A DNA stretch of 64,000 nt from Colius striatus (taxonomy: Eukaryota > Chordata > Aves > Coliiformes > Coliidae), in the NCBI RefSeq assembly GCF_028858725.1, contig NC_084776.1, positions 3,658,001 to 3,722,000 of the forward strand, written 5' to 3'. The notes below the pieces were generated by a model. The model worked only from the letters and a program-made list of their open reading frames with translations. It did no database searches and was not told the DNA's origin. The position numbers and the translations under genes are program-made. This document shows positions 1 through 16,800 of the stretch, one piece after another; position 1 is the stretch's first letter, and each line of letters begins with the position of its first letter.

Positions 1-3510
<3,510 letters not shown>

Positions 3511-3534
3511 TCAGGACCCGGGGCGGGGGCGGAG

Positions 3535-3687
3535 GCTGAGGGGCGGCCCCGTCGCTGAGGGGCGGCCCCGTCGCTGAGGGGCGGCCCCGTCGCTGAGGGG
3601 CGGCCCCGTCGCTGAGGGGCGGCCCCGTCGCTGAGGGGCGGCCCCGTCGCTGAGGGGCGGCCCCTTCCCTGAGGGTTCGGCCCCTTC
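3535..3687. repeat. 19-bp GC-box minisatellite
   Basis: The unit gctgaggggcggccccgtc occurs six times without change from 3535 to 3648. A near copy follows at 3649-3667 and a more diverged one to about 3687. Each unit holds one GGGCGG box, so the array offers a ladder of Sp1/KLF-type sites about 170-320 bp upstream of the PSMD12 ATG. Because 19 is not a multiple of 3, every reading frame through it yields the same 19-residue protein repeat, which explains the long spurious open frames here. Confidence 0.95.
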
Positions 3688-3769
3688 CGTGCTCCCGGGG
3701 ACGGCCCCTCGCTGGGAAGCACCGGAATCCTCCCCGCCCCGCCAGCAAGCTGGAAGGGAGCGAGGATGG

Positions 3770-6680
3770 TGCCAGCTGTGGAGGGGTGACCACAGAGTGC
3801 AGCCGGGGCCCTCAGCTTGCCCTGCGCTCTACTTGAGCAGGGGCAGGAGTTTTCACCACAGTTGACACACTGTAGCAATGGTGTTGCACGTAGCTTGCCT
3901 GTCAAAGAGTTAGAGGCCTTGATATGGCCATAGAGTAGGGTGGTGAGTGGTTAAGATCGTGTTTCCCCTCATTTTGGGAGAGCTATGCCATGTTGGCGTG
4001 ACAGACCGCATCACGGCATGGCCTCAGTGGAGGACTCAGTGTGCTGTGGTCATTTCAACATACCAAATGTTCCAGCCTCAAGTCACTTAATCACCCTGAA
4101 TTGCTGGAGAGGTGAGGAAATAGTAGGATACACAAGAACACCAGGATCTTGATTTTAGATGTGGTTGATAAGTGAGATGTTTATTGAACACATGCAGTTG
4201 TAGATGGCCTTCATCTCCCGTTTCAACACAAATTCTCACGCTCTAGAAGTCTGAGTCACTGAAGAAATTCAGAGAAACTCATGTTTGCAACAACTTGGAA
4301 GGAAATACTGATCAGTGAATACCCTGTATCTTTTTTTAGGGGTATTTGAGATAATTCTGTAAGCAAAAGATTTAAACCAGTTAAGAGTGAGTTACTACAT
4401 CTGCTCCTCTTGTGTAAATTCAAAGTAATTAAGTGAATTCAGAACTATAATAATGTATTTTGCAACTGTGTCTGCTATGTGCTTTCCAATCAGTACAGAC
4501 CATGGACTTCCAGTCACTTTCCATTTGAACTCGATTACAGAACATTCCAGTAACAGAATTTATCCATTACCCTTACTTTTTGGTTATTAATTGACCTAAG
4601 TACTGAAATGCATACAGGTATCACAGTGTATGAGTTGCTCTTCCCCAACTCTGACCATGTACATTTTTTTACAGAGCTTTTACTGCTTATTTTGAATTGT
4701 ACAATCTCATTCTTTTAGCTCATGGTAATTTTAGTATAATTTTGCAGCCAATGGATAGGAAGTGATGGCTTTTGGGGAAGTTAAAAGTCATATACTAATC
4801 TAATTGAACATCTTCCCATACACAGCAATTTTGGTTCAGTGAGTGAGTGAAAAAGGAAGAAAATTAATATGTTCTGCAACTGTTATATTCCTTGAGCTGC
4901 ATGGGTATGCTGGCAGACAAAGAGGCAGCTTTCGCCTCCAATATGGACTTCCTGAATGCCTAAAAGAAACCCCTAAATTCCTATTCAAAAGTCCTTAGCA
5001 AAATACCTACTGGTTCTTACTACAAAGCAATATTTTGCTGGCACAAGTCCATCTGGAGTTAATGTTCAGTGTGATGGAGCACATAGGTTTTTTTCCCCCA
5101 GGTCAAAATTGAAAGATGAGTGAAAACTGATCGTAGTGTATTGCAGAGGTAAAAGAGTGAGTTTCTGACAATTCACAGAAAATAAAGAATCAAAATTGAG
5201 TAAGGCTTGCTTGGCAGAAACTTCCTGGCTAGCTGGAGCCAGTTTTCTCTCTCAATGTGTCCCCTAGAAAGCATTTGGCGAGCAAGCTTTGTAGTCCCAG
5301 GACAGTAGTCACAGCACAGAGTTGTGTTCCAATCACTGTGGGGTTTTTTTCCCTAGCAAGCACAAGACGGAGCTGTGTCTGTGGCAGTGTGGGCTGACTG
5401 AAGAATGTTTTGCTGTAGGTAAGGGAAATCATTTTTATTTCCATTTGAAGTAGTTTCTGGATTTGACACACTACTTCGCACAGATCTGCCTGCTTTGTTA
5501 CCTCAAACAGAACTAGGTTTAGTGTACGTTGAAAGGATGTAACAAGTGATAAACTAGTTTAGGTCCTTCTCCTGTTTTTTATGAGATCAATGTATTTGCT
5601 TATAATTGGGTAGCATTAAGGCCTTATGCAAAGAAATTCCATTTTTTTACTACTTTTCAGCAGAAATCCAGAGATGCTGTTCCAAATTAATGAAACCAGT
5701 AGCAAAACACTTCAAATTTAAGCAGATGATTTAGATCTCAATGTGGATTATCTCAGGTCTATAGGTAATACCACAAGTATTGCCTTGTTTTGGCTCTTTT
5801 CGTTAAAGATTCAGGAACTTAACACTACCAACATTCTGACTTCTGTTTAGTTATTTATAAATGGCTGTTGTCAGATTTGAGATAGAAGTCTTATTAACCA
5901 CATTGTTCATACCTCAGTTGAAAATCCTGACTGTGAACAGAGCTCCCGGGTTTTCCGTTTCTTTGTGTAGGTGTTTGCACATCACTGGAAAGGGACAGTA
6001 CATGAAATATTGTGCCATTATTGCAGTGGAATGGCAAAGTTATGTTGCCAGCTCCAGGAGATGGCACTGTGTCCTCTCTGGGCTAAAAATTATATACATA
6101 GCTTTGAAATGTACATTCAGAACCAATGAAAATCGGAGGGGTTTTTGCTCGTTATGAAACACTCATTTCACTGTAGACCTAAACTCATCTTTCACTATCC
6201 CAAATATGATATTTCATCACTTTTAGTTTTCAAAATATTTTGTTTAAATGCAGATGTATATTTTAGCACCATCTGTACAGTGCCTTGTGTTTTCATGTCA
6301 CTGCCACAGTGCTCCTCTGTGACACACGCTTGATAGCCATTCGGATGGCAGAAGAAACTGCAATGTGAACATTTTATGAATTACCTGAGGTTGTATAACT
6401 GTTTGGGTTTCTCAGACAGGTTGAGAATGGACTTCCTGTGTGTATCAACTTGGAACTGAATGATGTGTAAATTTCTCCGAAAAACACAAACCCTGGGGAA
6501 ACTGAAACCGGTGAAACTAACAAATTGCCTCCTAAGTAGGGAACAAACAAACAAACACTCTCCTTAAACGGTTCTGGCTTCATTGTTCTGCTAGGAAAGA
6601 GGCACTCTCACTGAACTTTCTGCGTAGCATTTCAAAGTAGAGAGCTGATACGATAAGAAGAGGTTTATCAGTGTTGCAAA
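3770..6680. other. Intergenic region between PSMD12 and PITPNC1
   Basis: AT-rich spacer between the two head-to-head CpG islands. I see no exon with good splice sites, no CR1 or other known repeat and no RNA gene. Short open frames here look random. Confidence 0.7.
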
Positions 6681-6689
6681 ACCTGCGGG

Positions 6690-7803
6690 CAGATCGCCAC
6701 GGGCCGGCCGAGGGGAAATGGGTGAGGCCTGCACATCCTGCGCCCGGGCTGCCCCGGGCTGCCCGGCTCCTGTCATGGGAGAGGGGCGAGCGGACTTGCC
6801 GCTGAGTCTCCGACAGTCTCACGGGGCTCTCTCTACTCTTCACGGGGCTGTAAATGTTTTGCCAGATGCGCTTTCACACGTAGGGCAATAAACTTCCCCA
6901 AAAATCGACCAGTCTTCGCGGCGGAATTAATTGAAATCGCGGTTTCTACCGCCGCCGCCCCCTTCCCGGGAGGCCCCGCCGGCCGGAACCCGGAGCCCCG
7001 CGGGGTCCGCTGCCCGGTCACGCCGTTCCGTTAAAACCCGCCCGAGCGGCAGTGGCTGCTCCCCCCCGCAGCCGGCCCCGCTCCCGCCCCCCCTCCCTTC
7101 CTGCCGCCCCGCTGATCTCAGCCGCGCCCCCGCCGGGGCCGCCGCCGCCGCAGCCGCTCCGCGCCCGCGGTTACAGCGCGCCCGGGAGCTCACGGCCGCC
7201 GGATCGCCGCGCTGCTCCCCCCCTTCCCCCCTCCGCGAGCACAGCGAGAGCCGCGGCGGCCGCAGCCGCGTTGCGGTGGGAAGGTGGGAGCCGCGTTTGG
7301 CAGCCGGGGAAGGAAACCTTCTAAACAGGCTTTGTCTTGGAAATCAGCATCTCGTCGTTCCTGCCGCCCGGCGTGCTGCCGGCGGGGGCGAAAGCCACAT
7401 TTTTGCCTCATTTGTTCTTTCCGCCGCCCCAGGCATGTCTTGACATAGCCGCGAGAGAGAGAGCCGGCCGTGTTCGTACGCTTCCGACGGATGTCTCTGG
7501 CCGCAGCGATAGCGGCTGGGCTTTGAGCCTGGGGAGCGTCTATCGGTGCGAGCGTGTGCGAAATTCCCGTGATCAAGATCTGAAGAAGGAAGAACTGGAA
7601 GAAAGGAGCAGTTGTGTTGGTTTTTCTTCTTGCTGGGTCAGCCCTCCTGGATGGTTGCATTACTCTCTTGTGGACACATTGTCAAGCGCCTACAGAGAAA
7701 GAGGTTTGATTATTTTTCCCCGTGATTGGTTTTCGTCAGGATCATCGTGCAGAAATAACCACTTTTCTCCCAGTTTGCTGGTCCGCACCGAGGCAGCAGG
7801 AAT
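6690..7803 (+). promoter_or_regulatory. PITPNC1: PITPNC1 CpG island, promoter and 5' UTR
   Basis: CpG-dense block (densest about 6930-7300) directly upstream of the first coding exon. It includes long C-runs and GCC/GCG-rich stretches and has no clear TATA box, as is usual for a CpG-island promoter. CpG density falls after about 7560, and 7560-7803 is probably 5' UTR. The frame of the main ATG is closed by a TAA at 7756-7758, which supports 7804 as the start. Exact transcription start sites are not visible. Confidence 0.75.
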
Positions 7804-7851
7804 ATGCTCATGAAGGAGTACCGGATCTGTATGCCGTTGACAGTTGAAGAG
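7804..7851 (+). CDS. PITPNC1: PITPNC1 coding exon 1
   Basis: 16 codons ([16 protein letters not shown]) followed by donor GTAAGC, phase 0. The ATG at 7804 has A at -3 and C at +4, an adequate context. A second in-frame ATG at 7810 (codon 3) could also initiate, but the family starts at the first. An in-frame TAA at 7756 excludes an N-terminal extension within this exon. Confidence 0.93.
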
Positions 7852-10800
7852 GTAAGCTCCGCCACTGCTCACGATAAGGCTGTTACTTACCCAAGGTTTT
7901 CTCTTTCAAGGCGAGTTGAGGTTGTATTTGTTTTACCGAATATTTTTTTATTCATGTAATGAACTTAGAGATGATGGGTCAGAGAGGAGTGTTTTTATTG
8001 GAAAACAAGGGGATCCTGCAGGAACGAAGGTAACTTGAGTGTGTGAAAAGCACTGTGTTGTCAAAGTATCGGTGATAAAGGTTTTCCAATCAGACTTTTA
8101 AGAATAACCTTACACATATTTTGCAAGGGAACGCTTTCTGCAGAAATCCTCTGTAACAGCGTTTGACCAAAACCCAGATTCTAAATATATCTTCACCTTT
8201 GCTTAAAATATCCTTGCAGATGAACGTGGCCTGAAACTCTAGCACAGGTAGGGGACATAAGTGATCATTTATTTGTGAAACTTTTTTGGTGTCATTTAAA
8301 TAAATTACTCAAAGTCAGATTGCTCTTTGTCGGTGTTCCAAACTCAGCCTTAGGAACATTATGTTTTTATTTCTCTCTAAAATTCCCACCTACTCATGGT
8401 TTTAAGTAAGATTGTAACACCTGTGCTATTTCGTTACTTGTGCATATAAATAGTGCTCGTTTATAGGTGCAGTAGGTACCTAAAGGCCTGATGGCATATG
8501 TAAATGAGATGGTGCTTTCTGGTTGAGAGCTCTCGCACGCATAGAGAAAAGGTGGGTGTTGGTTTATACGGCCAGTTGTGCTGCAGAAGTGGACGCTGCA
8601 GAGGGGCGAGACGCCGGGCTGCTGCGCGGGCGGCTCAGCCCGCACCGCCCGAATCACGCACCAGCTGCCCCGCAAAAGTTTCTCCTCTCCGCGGGCGCCG
8701 CCGGGTTGCGCGGGGTCGCCAGGGGGCGCCGTGCCGGCAGCCAGCAGGGGGCGCCCTGCCCCGCGGGGCCACGGCGGGCGGAGGCTGCGGGCTGAGGGCC
8801 TGAGCGGCTGTGAGGGACTCAGTGCTGAATGTGCCTCTTTACGGCCCCTCGCCCCCAAGTCTGTAACTAAATGCGGCTACCTCACCAAATAATATCATCG
8901 TTTCTTTGTTTAAATGCATCCAGGTGGCAGTTTTGCTGCACAAGGTTACGGTTTGCAGTATGTTGAGAGGAGTCCTCAGGGGTATGAGTAGAGCAGCCGT
9001 TCCAATGGCTGGTTTGTCTGTATTTTCAGATTTGGCAAATGAACAGTATTCTAAACCTGAGAACTTAAACTGCCAAATATTTACTTAAAGCTGCTCAGGA
9101 AATTCCTTTTTCTGGGAGCAGGACCTAAAACCACCACGTATGTGTAGTGGGCATAGGTTTAATGCCAGCGTTTTTCCAACCCAGTTATACAGTACACTGT
9201 TGATACTGGATGGCGTTATATTTTAAATACATACTTTGATTTGTTTATTGTGTTACCCTAATGTAGACAACATTTTATCCAAGCCAGTTCCTGATGTCCT
9301 CAGACTACCACACTTAGTTAATAACAGTTCATTATGTCATCAGAAGGGAGCAGATCTAATTTATCTAGGAAAAATTATTGTTAAACAAGATTTCCAGATA
9401 AAGAAAAGTTAAAAAAACCTCCCAAACCATGAATGGTTGATGCATGATAAGGCAGAAGACAACGTTGGAAGTCTTTTGTTCTCTAGAATGTTAACAGAAT
9501 TAGCAAAGACAGTCATGTGTCTTGTAGTTTCTCTTATGTTGAATCATCCATGATTTAATCCAAGAGCTGCAGCTGAGATGCCTTAATGAGAAACCTAGAA
9601 CATGTCTGATACTTAGCATGAATTTCATTATTAACTCTAAAATGAGCTAGGACAAAAAAGGTGAAATTAGCAGATATCCTATTTTTGTTGTACTGTTTAC
9701 ATACTATAGAAGTCCCACACCGTATTCCTCATCATGGTTCGTCTTTGTGACATTTTCTATAGTCTGTGAAGGTATTATCTTATTTTTACCCTTAGTTGCA
9801 CAGTAACTACCAATAATGCACAATATTTTTGGCATGTCTGTAGAATAAGGCAAGGTGTTATGCTGTCATTAAGAGAATGTCAGGAGGCAATGCCTACCCT
9901 TCAAAAACTAAGAGCATGTTGTCTCAAAGAGGCCCCAGCTGCCTTTTGCAAGATGCTAAGTCACTCCTGAAGTTCAGTAGGCTTTGATGGAAATCCAGTT
10001 TTCAAAATATAAGCAATTTCTCACAAGGTTGGGGTGTTGGGCCTTGATCTGCAGTGGCACTCAGCTGTGTGGCTTCTGTTTTTGTGTGGTTTTTCTAGTT
10101 AGACTTTAGAACTCTGTTTTTGCCATTGTTTGGAAGTTCTAGCATTCAGCCTGTGCACTTTATTTTTATACATACTTTTATTCAAAATCATTTCCTGGAG
10201 CAGTTTTCTTTTTTAGTGCTGACTTGCCAGTTGTCCATACATAGAAGTCTCACAACATGAATGAGGGAGAATGTCGTCTTTAGTCTGGTGTGTTGTCATC
10301 AAAACCAGAATGGCTTCTCATGGCATTCTTGTGAAAATAATCAGGCACAGGAGGCAAAATGGAATGTTAACTGTGTCAGCCAAGCACTTGTAACCAACCT
10401 TCTGTAGTCAGATTTTGTGTGTAATGGGAAAAAAAGTGTATTAAAATCTTGCATAATGTCCACTCAAGTAACTTGAACTCATTATTTCGCATGTAAATAA
10501 ATATGCACACAGCAGCATAGCAATTAGTACTACACTGGCTGACTATTACAAGCTAACCTAGTTATCTCTAGAGAAGTTGAGGAGTTTCTGGTGTTGTTAT
10601 GGATAAGAGATTCTTCATAGCTGGTCTTCATGAGCTACTACAGATCGTATTCTTGAGCCATGCTTTCATTGATTGCATTATGAGGTGAACGGAATGAAAT
10701 CCACTTGTTGTCCCATCACCAGTGGTGTTAACCAGGGCTTGGTTTTGGAGTCTGTTCTGTTTAGTTTCTTTATCAATGATCTGGACAACAGAGTTGAGTG

Positions 10801-13800
10801 CCGCCTCGGTAAGTTTGCACATGACACAAAGCTGGGCAGGAGCATAGATCTGCTTGAGGGCAGGAAGGCTTTTCAGAGGGACTTGGTCAGGCTGGAGTGA
10901 TGGGCTGAGGTCAATTGTATGAGGTTTAACAAGGCCAAGTGCTCAGTCCTGCACTTGGGAAACAACCCCACGCAACACTACAGGCTTGGGGAAGAGTGGC
11001 TGGAAAGCTGTCCAGCAGAAAAGGACCTGAGGCTGTTGATCAGCAGTCGGCTGAACATGAGCCAGCAGTGTGCCCAGGTGACCAAGAAGGCAAATGACAC
11101 CTTGGCTTGTTATCAACACTAGTGTGGCCAGCAGAACCAGGGAAGTGATTATGCCACTGTATTGGGCAGTTGTGAGGCACCTTGCGTACTGTGTTTTGGG
11201 CCCCTTGCTACAAAGTGCTGGCATGTGCCCAGAGATGGGCAATGAGGGTGGTGAAGAGCCTAGAGAATAAGTCTGATAAGAAGTGACTGAGGGAACTGGG
11301 GGTGCTTAGTCTGGAGAAGAGAAGGCTGAAGGGATACACAATCAATCTCTACAACTACTTGAAAGGAGGTTGTAGTGAGTTGAGGGTCAAGCTCTTCTCC
11401 CAAGTAACAAGTGACAGGACAAGGAAAAATGGCCTCAAGTTGCACCAGGGAAGGTTTAGATTAGAAAGTGGGATAAGTTTCCTTCACTCAAAGAGTTATT
11501 AGGCATTGGCTCAGGCTGCTCAGGAAGGTGGTGGAGTTGCCATCCCTGGAGATATTTAAAAGCCACGTAGATGAGGTGCTGAAGGACATGCTTTCGGGCT
11601 AGGCTTGGCAATGTGAGGTTAGTGGTTGGACTCAATGATCTTCATAAAGGTCTTTTCCAACTGAAATGATTCTGTGATTCTAGATAAGATATCCAAATAT
11701 TTATGGGAGTTTTGTTTGCATACCAATCAGCTTGGAGTCCAAATGCTTTCTTGCAAATACAACATTTCCTAATAAATGCTGATTGCTACAAACTTAACTG
11801 TTTTGGTTTATTTTGAGCTCTAGGATACAGAAGTCAGGGGTGTCTTTGCTCCTTGCCCATAAACACTAGGAAAGACAGGTTGTTTCAAGAGTGCTTGCTG
11901 ATGTTCCATGACACCACACTGCAGTTCTTATTCTGACTGAGGCTACCTCATTAAACTGAGGACTGTTACGTATTTACTCTTGCAAGCTGCCTAATCAGCT
12001 TTAAAATTTCCTTGAGAAAGGAAATATGTTAACTTCTAAGCAAAATTATGACAACTGCTGTAAGAACTTTGCAAATTAGGTCAGAATATAGCTGTTGGTT
12101 GATGAAGCCAATATGATTGCCAATTAGAAGCCATTCTTTACCTCATTTGTGGTACTTTTGGAAGGCACGCAGGCAAATTCGGTTCTTTTGTTAACACTGA
12201 GACCTTACAAATTAGAGAAAGGCATTTCTTTTGATTAATACATAAAGCAAGTATAATCTGTTGCAGTAATTGCTTAGGATATGTTACCAGTCTTCATCCC
12301 AGCTGCAATTAATAAACGAGCCTGCCTATTCATTACTTTTCCCCTTACATTTTCATGTGTTAGTTCATTCTTACAAATAGTATGTTACATCATATGAGAG
12401 ATTATAATAGGCTGCATTGTGGTTTTCTAAATATCATCAATTAAAAAAATACATTCCTAAGCAAGTGAAAAGAACAGCAAGGAACTGAAGAGTGGAGATG
12501 CTAAGAAGTTCTCAGACTGTGGTCTCATTGTAAGTCATAATTCCACAATTCTTCACAGGAAAGATTACATGGTGCTGTGCTTTTGAGATTACTTCATTTG
12601 AAAATGTAAAACCAGTCTGCTAGGTCAGTGTGTTACTGAACTTTTCTTTTGGAAGAGGGAAAGTACAATGAAGTTTTAGTTGTGTAGAAAGTGATTATGC
12701 TTCAGGGGAATAGATGGAAAGACGTGTTTACTGGATCCTGTTGAAAGTGGAGTGGTTATTGCTGTAAAATGTTAATCAAGATGTGAAGCCAGGTTGTATG
12801 GATGTGAAAGCTGAACATCAAATAAAACATGGTAGTTATCATAGGGTTTTTTTTCCTTGGAAACAGGGATGACTATTAATATTTCTGTTCCTCCTGAACT
12901 GTATGTGTATGGTCAGTATCTGAAGTCCTAATTTGATTTTTCTTTCCTCGGTTCTTTATTTCAACTAAGACTACCTCTGCTGAAGTCGGCAGAACCGCTC
13001 CCATTCTATGCTTTAAAGAAAAGCTGAGTTTGATCTGTGGGGAGCACTGCCTGCATGAGGTGTGTAGGAACAGCTGTATTGTCATGAATACAAACAAGCA
13101 GAGACCTGCAAAATGTCTGTAAATGTAAAGCATGATTTTTTCAACAAAAAAAATCTTTTCATTGTTAACCAATTCTGCTTTTAGAGGTTTTGTGCTTGCT
13201 GTTTCATAAAAACATCCAGTGTTTACCCCTTGCTTCCAACATTGTGAATTCTGCCAGTGTGGATTATTTACAGAAAACTATTTCAACAACATGTGTAAAT
13301 AGTATTTGTGTTCTTTGCATCTTGTGTACATTTCTTCTTTAAAAGATTTCATAGTCTACCGTTTGTGTACAAAGGGTACTTGTTATAACATGTTTTATTC
13401 GACATGATTTAAAGCTCAATGAAGCATTGGGGAAAGCATTTTTATGCCTTGAGACTTAGACCCAACTATATGCATGTAGAACAAAAAAACTTTAGTAGGA
13501 TATACATGTTTTTCTAAAGTATATTTATCTAGTGCAGGATAAGCCATGTATACTCATCGTGCAGTTAATACAGGTAGATTAAATAATGATTGTTTATGTG
13601 TGCTTTTTTTAATTTCCTAGCTATAACCACAAAATATACATTCAGGAGTATGTGAATGTATGGAACACTTGAAAACAGCATTATTTTGGTTCTAAGCAAG
13701 GGGACTGTAAGCTAACATACTGTGAAGTCAGCTTTTCAAATTTAATTCAGTTTAATTACTTGTAAATGAAATAATAGTTGGATCGTGTCATGACCATGAC

Positions 13801-16800
13801 CTCTGAAGAAAAAGTTTATCTGGCAGTTCTGAGTTCAAGTTGTGCAGCAGAAATGTAGGCTTATGTGCAATTTTAATTTAAGCTATCAACAGATGTAAGG
13901 TATCTACGGTCTGATGCTGATTCTTTTACAAGATATTCAAGTGCTATGAGAAGTAAAGGACTTTTTACTTGAGTTAATCATTAATTCTGGATATGCCTTA
14001 TGAGAACATCACCGGCCTTACCTGCTTTTTCAATTAATACTGTGGAGGTGCTGATACATTTGTCTGGAAAGGATTCAGGATTAATTATTGATCTAGAAAA
14101 GCTGTTTACACCATTATGAACATCTTTTTACCCTTCAAAATAAATCACTGTGTGAGACTTTTGTTAGCAAACAGATCTGATCTGGTCTTTTGTAGGCAGT
14201 CGTGTCTACTCGCATCACAAGGCCTTTGCTACACACAGTGTGGTTTTAAACTGACCTTAAACCTTAAACCTTATGGACTGGCAAGAGCCATTGTAATGAT
14301 ATAACAGATAAAATAGAGAAAGTACCAGTAGTTAACTTTTAGTACCAAATAAGAACAGCTGTTTAATTTTCTTTTGATGCATGGTCTAGTTGTAAGAATG
14401 AACAGATGAAAGTGAGAGCAGTGTTTTACCATGGGAAGAAAATAAATATCTTGCTTTAGCTTGACCTTCCTGTACTAGCTGTAGTCACCTAGAGAGCTAT
14501 AAAAGCAAAGCAGTGAAAAACAGATGTCAATTCTTTATTGAACTCTGCTGCAAATAGAAGACCAAAAATATCCAGTTTTCTCCTTTACTCCTGCTTGCAC
14601 ATTTCAATACAACTCTGTGAACAAAACAAGACAGCCTTTGTTCTTAAAGTTTCAGTGTAAATCATTAAAAAAATATTTCGGTGGAAAGGATTAGATATTA
14701 CCCAAGGAACTCTAGACTTTGACATAGATCTCTCTTCATCTCTCTTGCTCTGTCTCTCCCTGTCAACACTAATTTTCTCCGATGTATATATATAGCAAAT
14801 AATACCACAGGTTTGATTTGAAGGCTTTGTTGGCAAAACATAGGGCCCAGTTTTTCATTTCCTGTGAAAGAAAATGCAGCTTGTCAGTGTTTTAGGGCAT
14901 TTTCTAGCTAAAGCACTCTACAGAGCTTTGATGCTATCAAGAATTCGACCAAGTGTGTTTGTCTTCGAAGCATCATGTAGGTTCAGAAACAAAAGAACAC
15001 GGAGAGAAAGACACAGAATGTCAAGATTGGCTTTTAAAACTTAGTGCTTTCTGGGTTTTTTTGTATGAACTTGCAAGTTTCTCAGAGCATGAAGTTCTTG
15101 TAAGGGTTGATGTAAACTCTGAATGATCAGCACTTCTGAAATTGTGGCCCCATTTGTTATGTACCCAATAATGAAGGTTGATGTCTGTATTAGCACCTTA
15201 AAATTTGATAACTCTGATATGTCAAATACATTTTCCCTTAGTCCAATCTGTTTAATTTCTTCATCTGTCTAATTGTAAAGTCGGAAATAATATAATTATA
15301 CCAATGTTCTTGTGCCTTTTGCACATGTTGAAAAAAATTTAGAAGATTCCTAGCCCTTCAAGTATGTAAGGCCCTTTAGGTTATAGGAAGAGAAAGATTT
15401 CTGTAATGACTAGAGGAGGTTAAAAATGATATTTTCCTCCATGAATATTCAGTTTAATCTGATAGGCATTTGTATTGTTAAAATCTGTTAGAGATCTTGT
15501 TCTTTTGTACAAAAGGCTGCCTAGTCAGGTAATGGAAAACCCATAGTATGTAACAATGATTCATTCATGATATTCTTTGTGACTGGTAAGCTGACAAATA
15601 CATTCCTCAGGCTGTTCTTATAGAGCTGGCAGTTGTGGACGCTGAAATACCTGCAGGTTTTCCATCTTGAATGTCTAACATAACACACAAGCAACCATTA
15701 AATAAGGGTAGATCATGCACACAGGCAAACTGTTGAAATATACTCAGTAGTTGTGAGTGAGTGAGAGTTCTTTGTATCCCTACTCATGGAAATTGTATTT
15801 ATTTATTTTCCCCAAAAAATAATTCATACATTTTCATACATTTTATCCTTATCTGCTTTGATTCATAACACGTCTATCATGACCAGCAGTGTATTTTGTA
15901 AGACTTGGTTCCTTGAAACCAAAATAAAGCAAATAGTGTCATTTTGCACAAATTTGCTATGATAGCCCTCCAGTGCAGCCATGCACTCATATGTCTCATA
16001 TTGTGCAGGTATGTGAGTGAAATTACCAATGTCTGTGTGCATCTAGAAAGCAAGAAGAAAGGTGCTCCCTACCTTTTGTCTGGGTTTACAAAGGAGTGTA
16101 AAAAAGGTAATTTAGATTTCAAGTTGGGTTAACAGATAGGTTTACAGTCTGTAGGTGGGAGAAACTAAACTTGAACTTAGCCTGTGTTTATACAAAATGC
16201 TTTCAGTCTAGACTTAGTCTTGTTTATCTCCTCCTCAGTTCATCATATCTCCCCAGTTTTGGCTATAAGTAATCAGCCAATTTTGAATCCTTGGGTATGT
16301 ATTAAAATACTACTTTTATTTTTATAAAGTATAATTCAGGGTGCTGATTTGTAGCAATGACTTTTTAAGGGCTTTTCTTAGGGAAAAAAAAAAGTATCTT
16401 CCATCTTTTTCGTATGCTAGTCAGAAAATGCTGAAGAAGTTTTGGATTCTACTAATTTTGTACTTTTACAATTTTGAAGCTTGGACACTTTCCTGTGTGA
16501 CCTGATCTAGGTGGGGGCTTTAGCAGGGGGATTGGACTAGATGATCTTTGGTCATCCCTTCCAACTCCCACCGTTCTGTGATTCTATAAAGCTGATTTAA
16601 GGGTGCACACTCCTGGCTTTGGCATATACATAAGATGAACATACTCAGTTTGAAGCACAAGTAGTCACATGTCCTGAGTCACATGTATAAACGTTAACAG
16701 CCTGGATTTAATAAAAGACTTCTTCATATGCTCACCAGAAAAATCATGGTTTCTATTTAGGAGTTTTAACATGTCAGTTCTAAGATTAGTCTTGCCTAAG

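Noticed and set aside
6927..7813. Open frames of 90-170 codons in the PITPNC1 island
   Set aside because: They have low-complexity Ala/Pro/Arg composition typical of GC-rich DNA. The frame that overlaps the PITPNC1 start begins with a non-ATG codon and has no Met in its latter part.
8394..8892. Overlapping open frames in the secondary CpG patch
   Set aside because: Present on both strands, with composition following base content and no recognisable similarity.
10673..11502. Apparent reverse-transcriptase gene
   Set aside because: A truncated CR1 LINE with a changed catalytic motif and broken frame, annotated as a mobile element rather than a gene.
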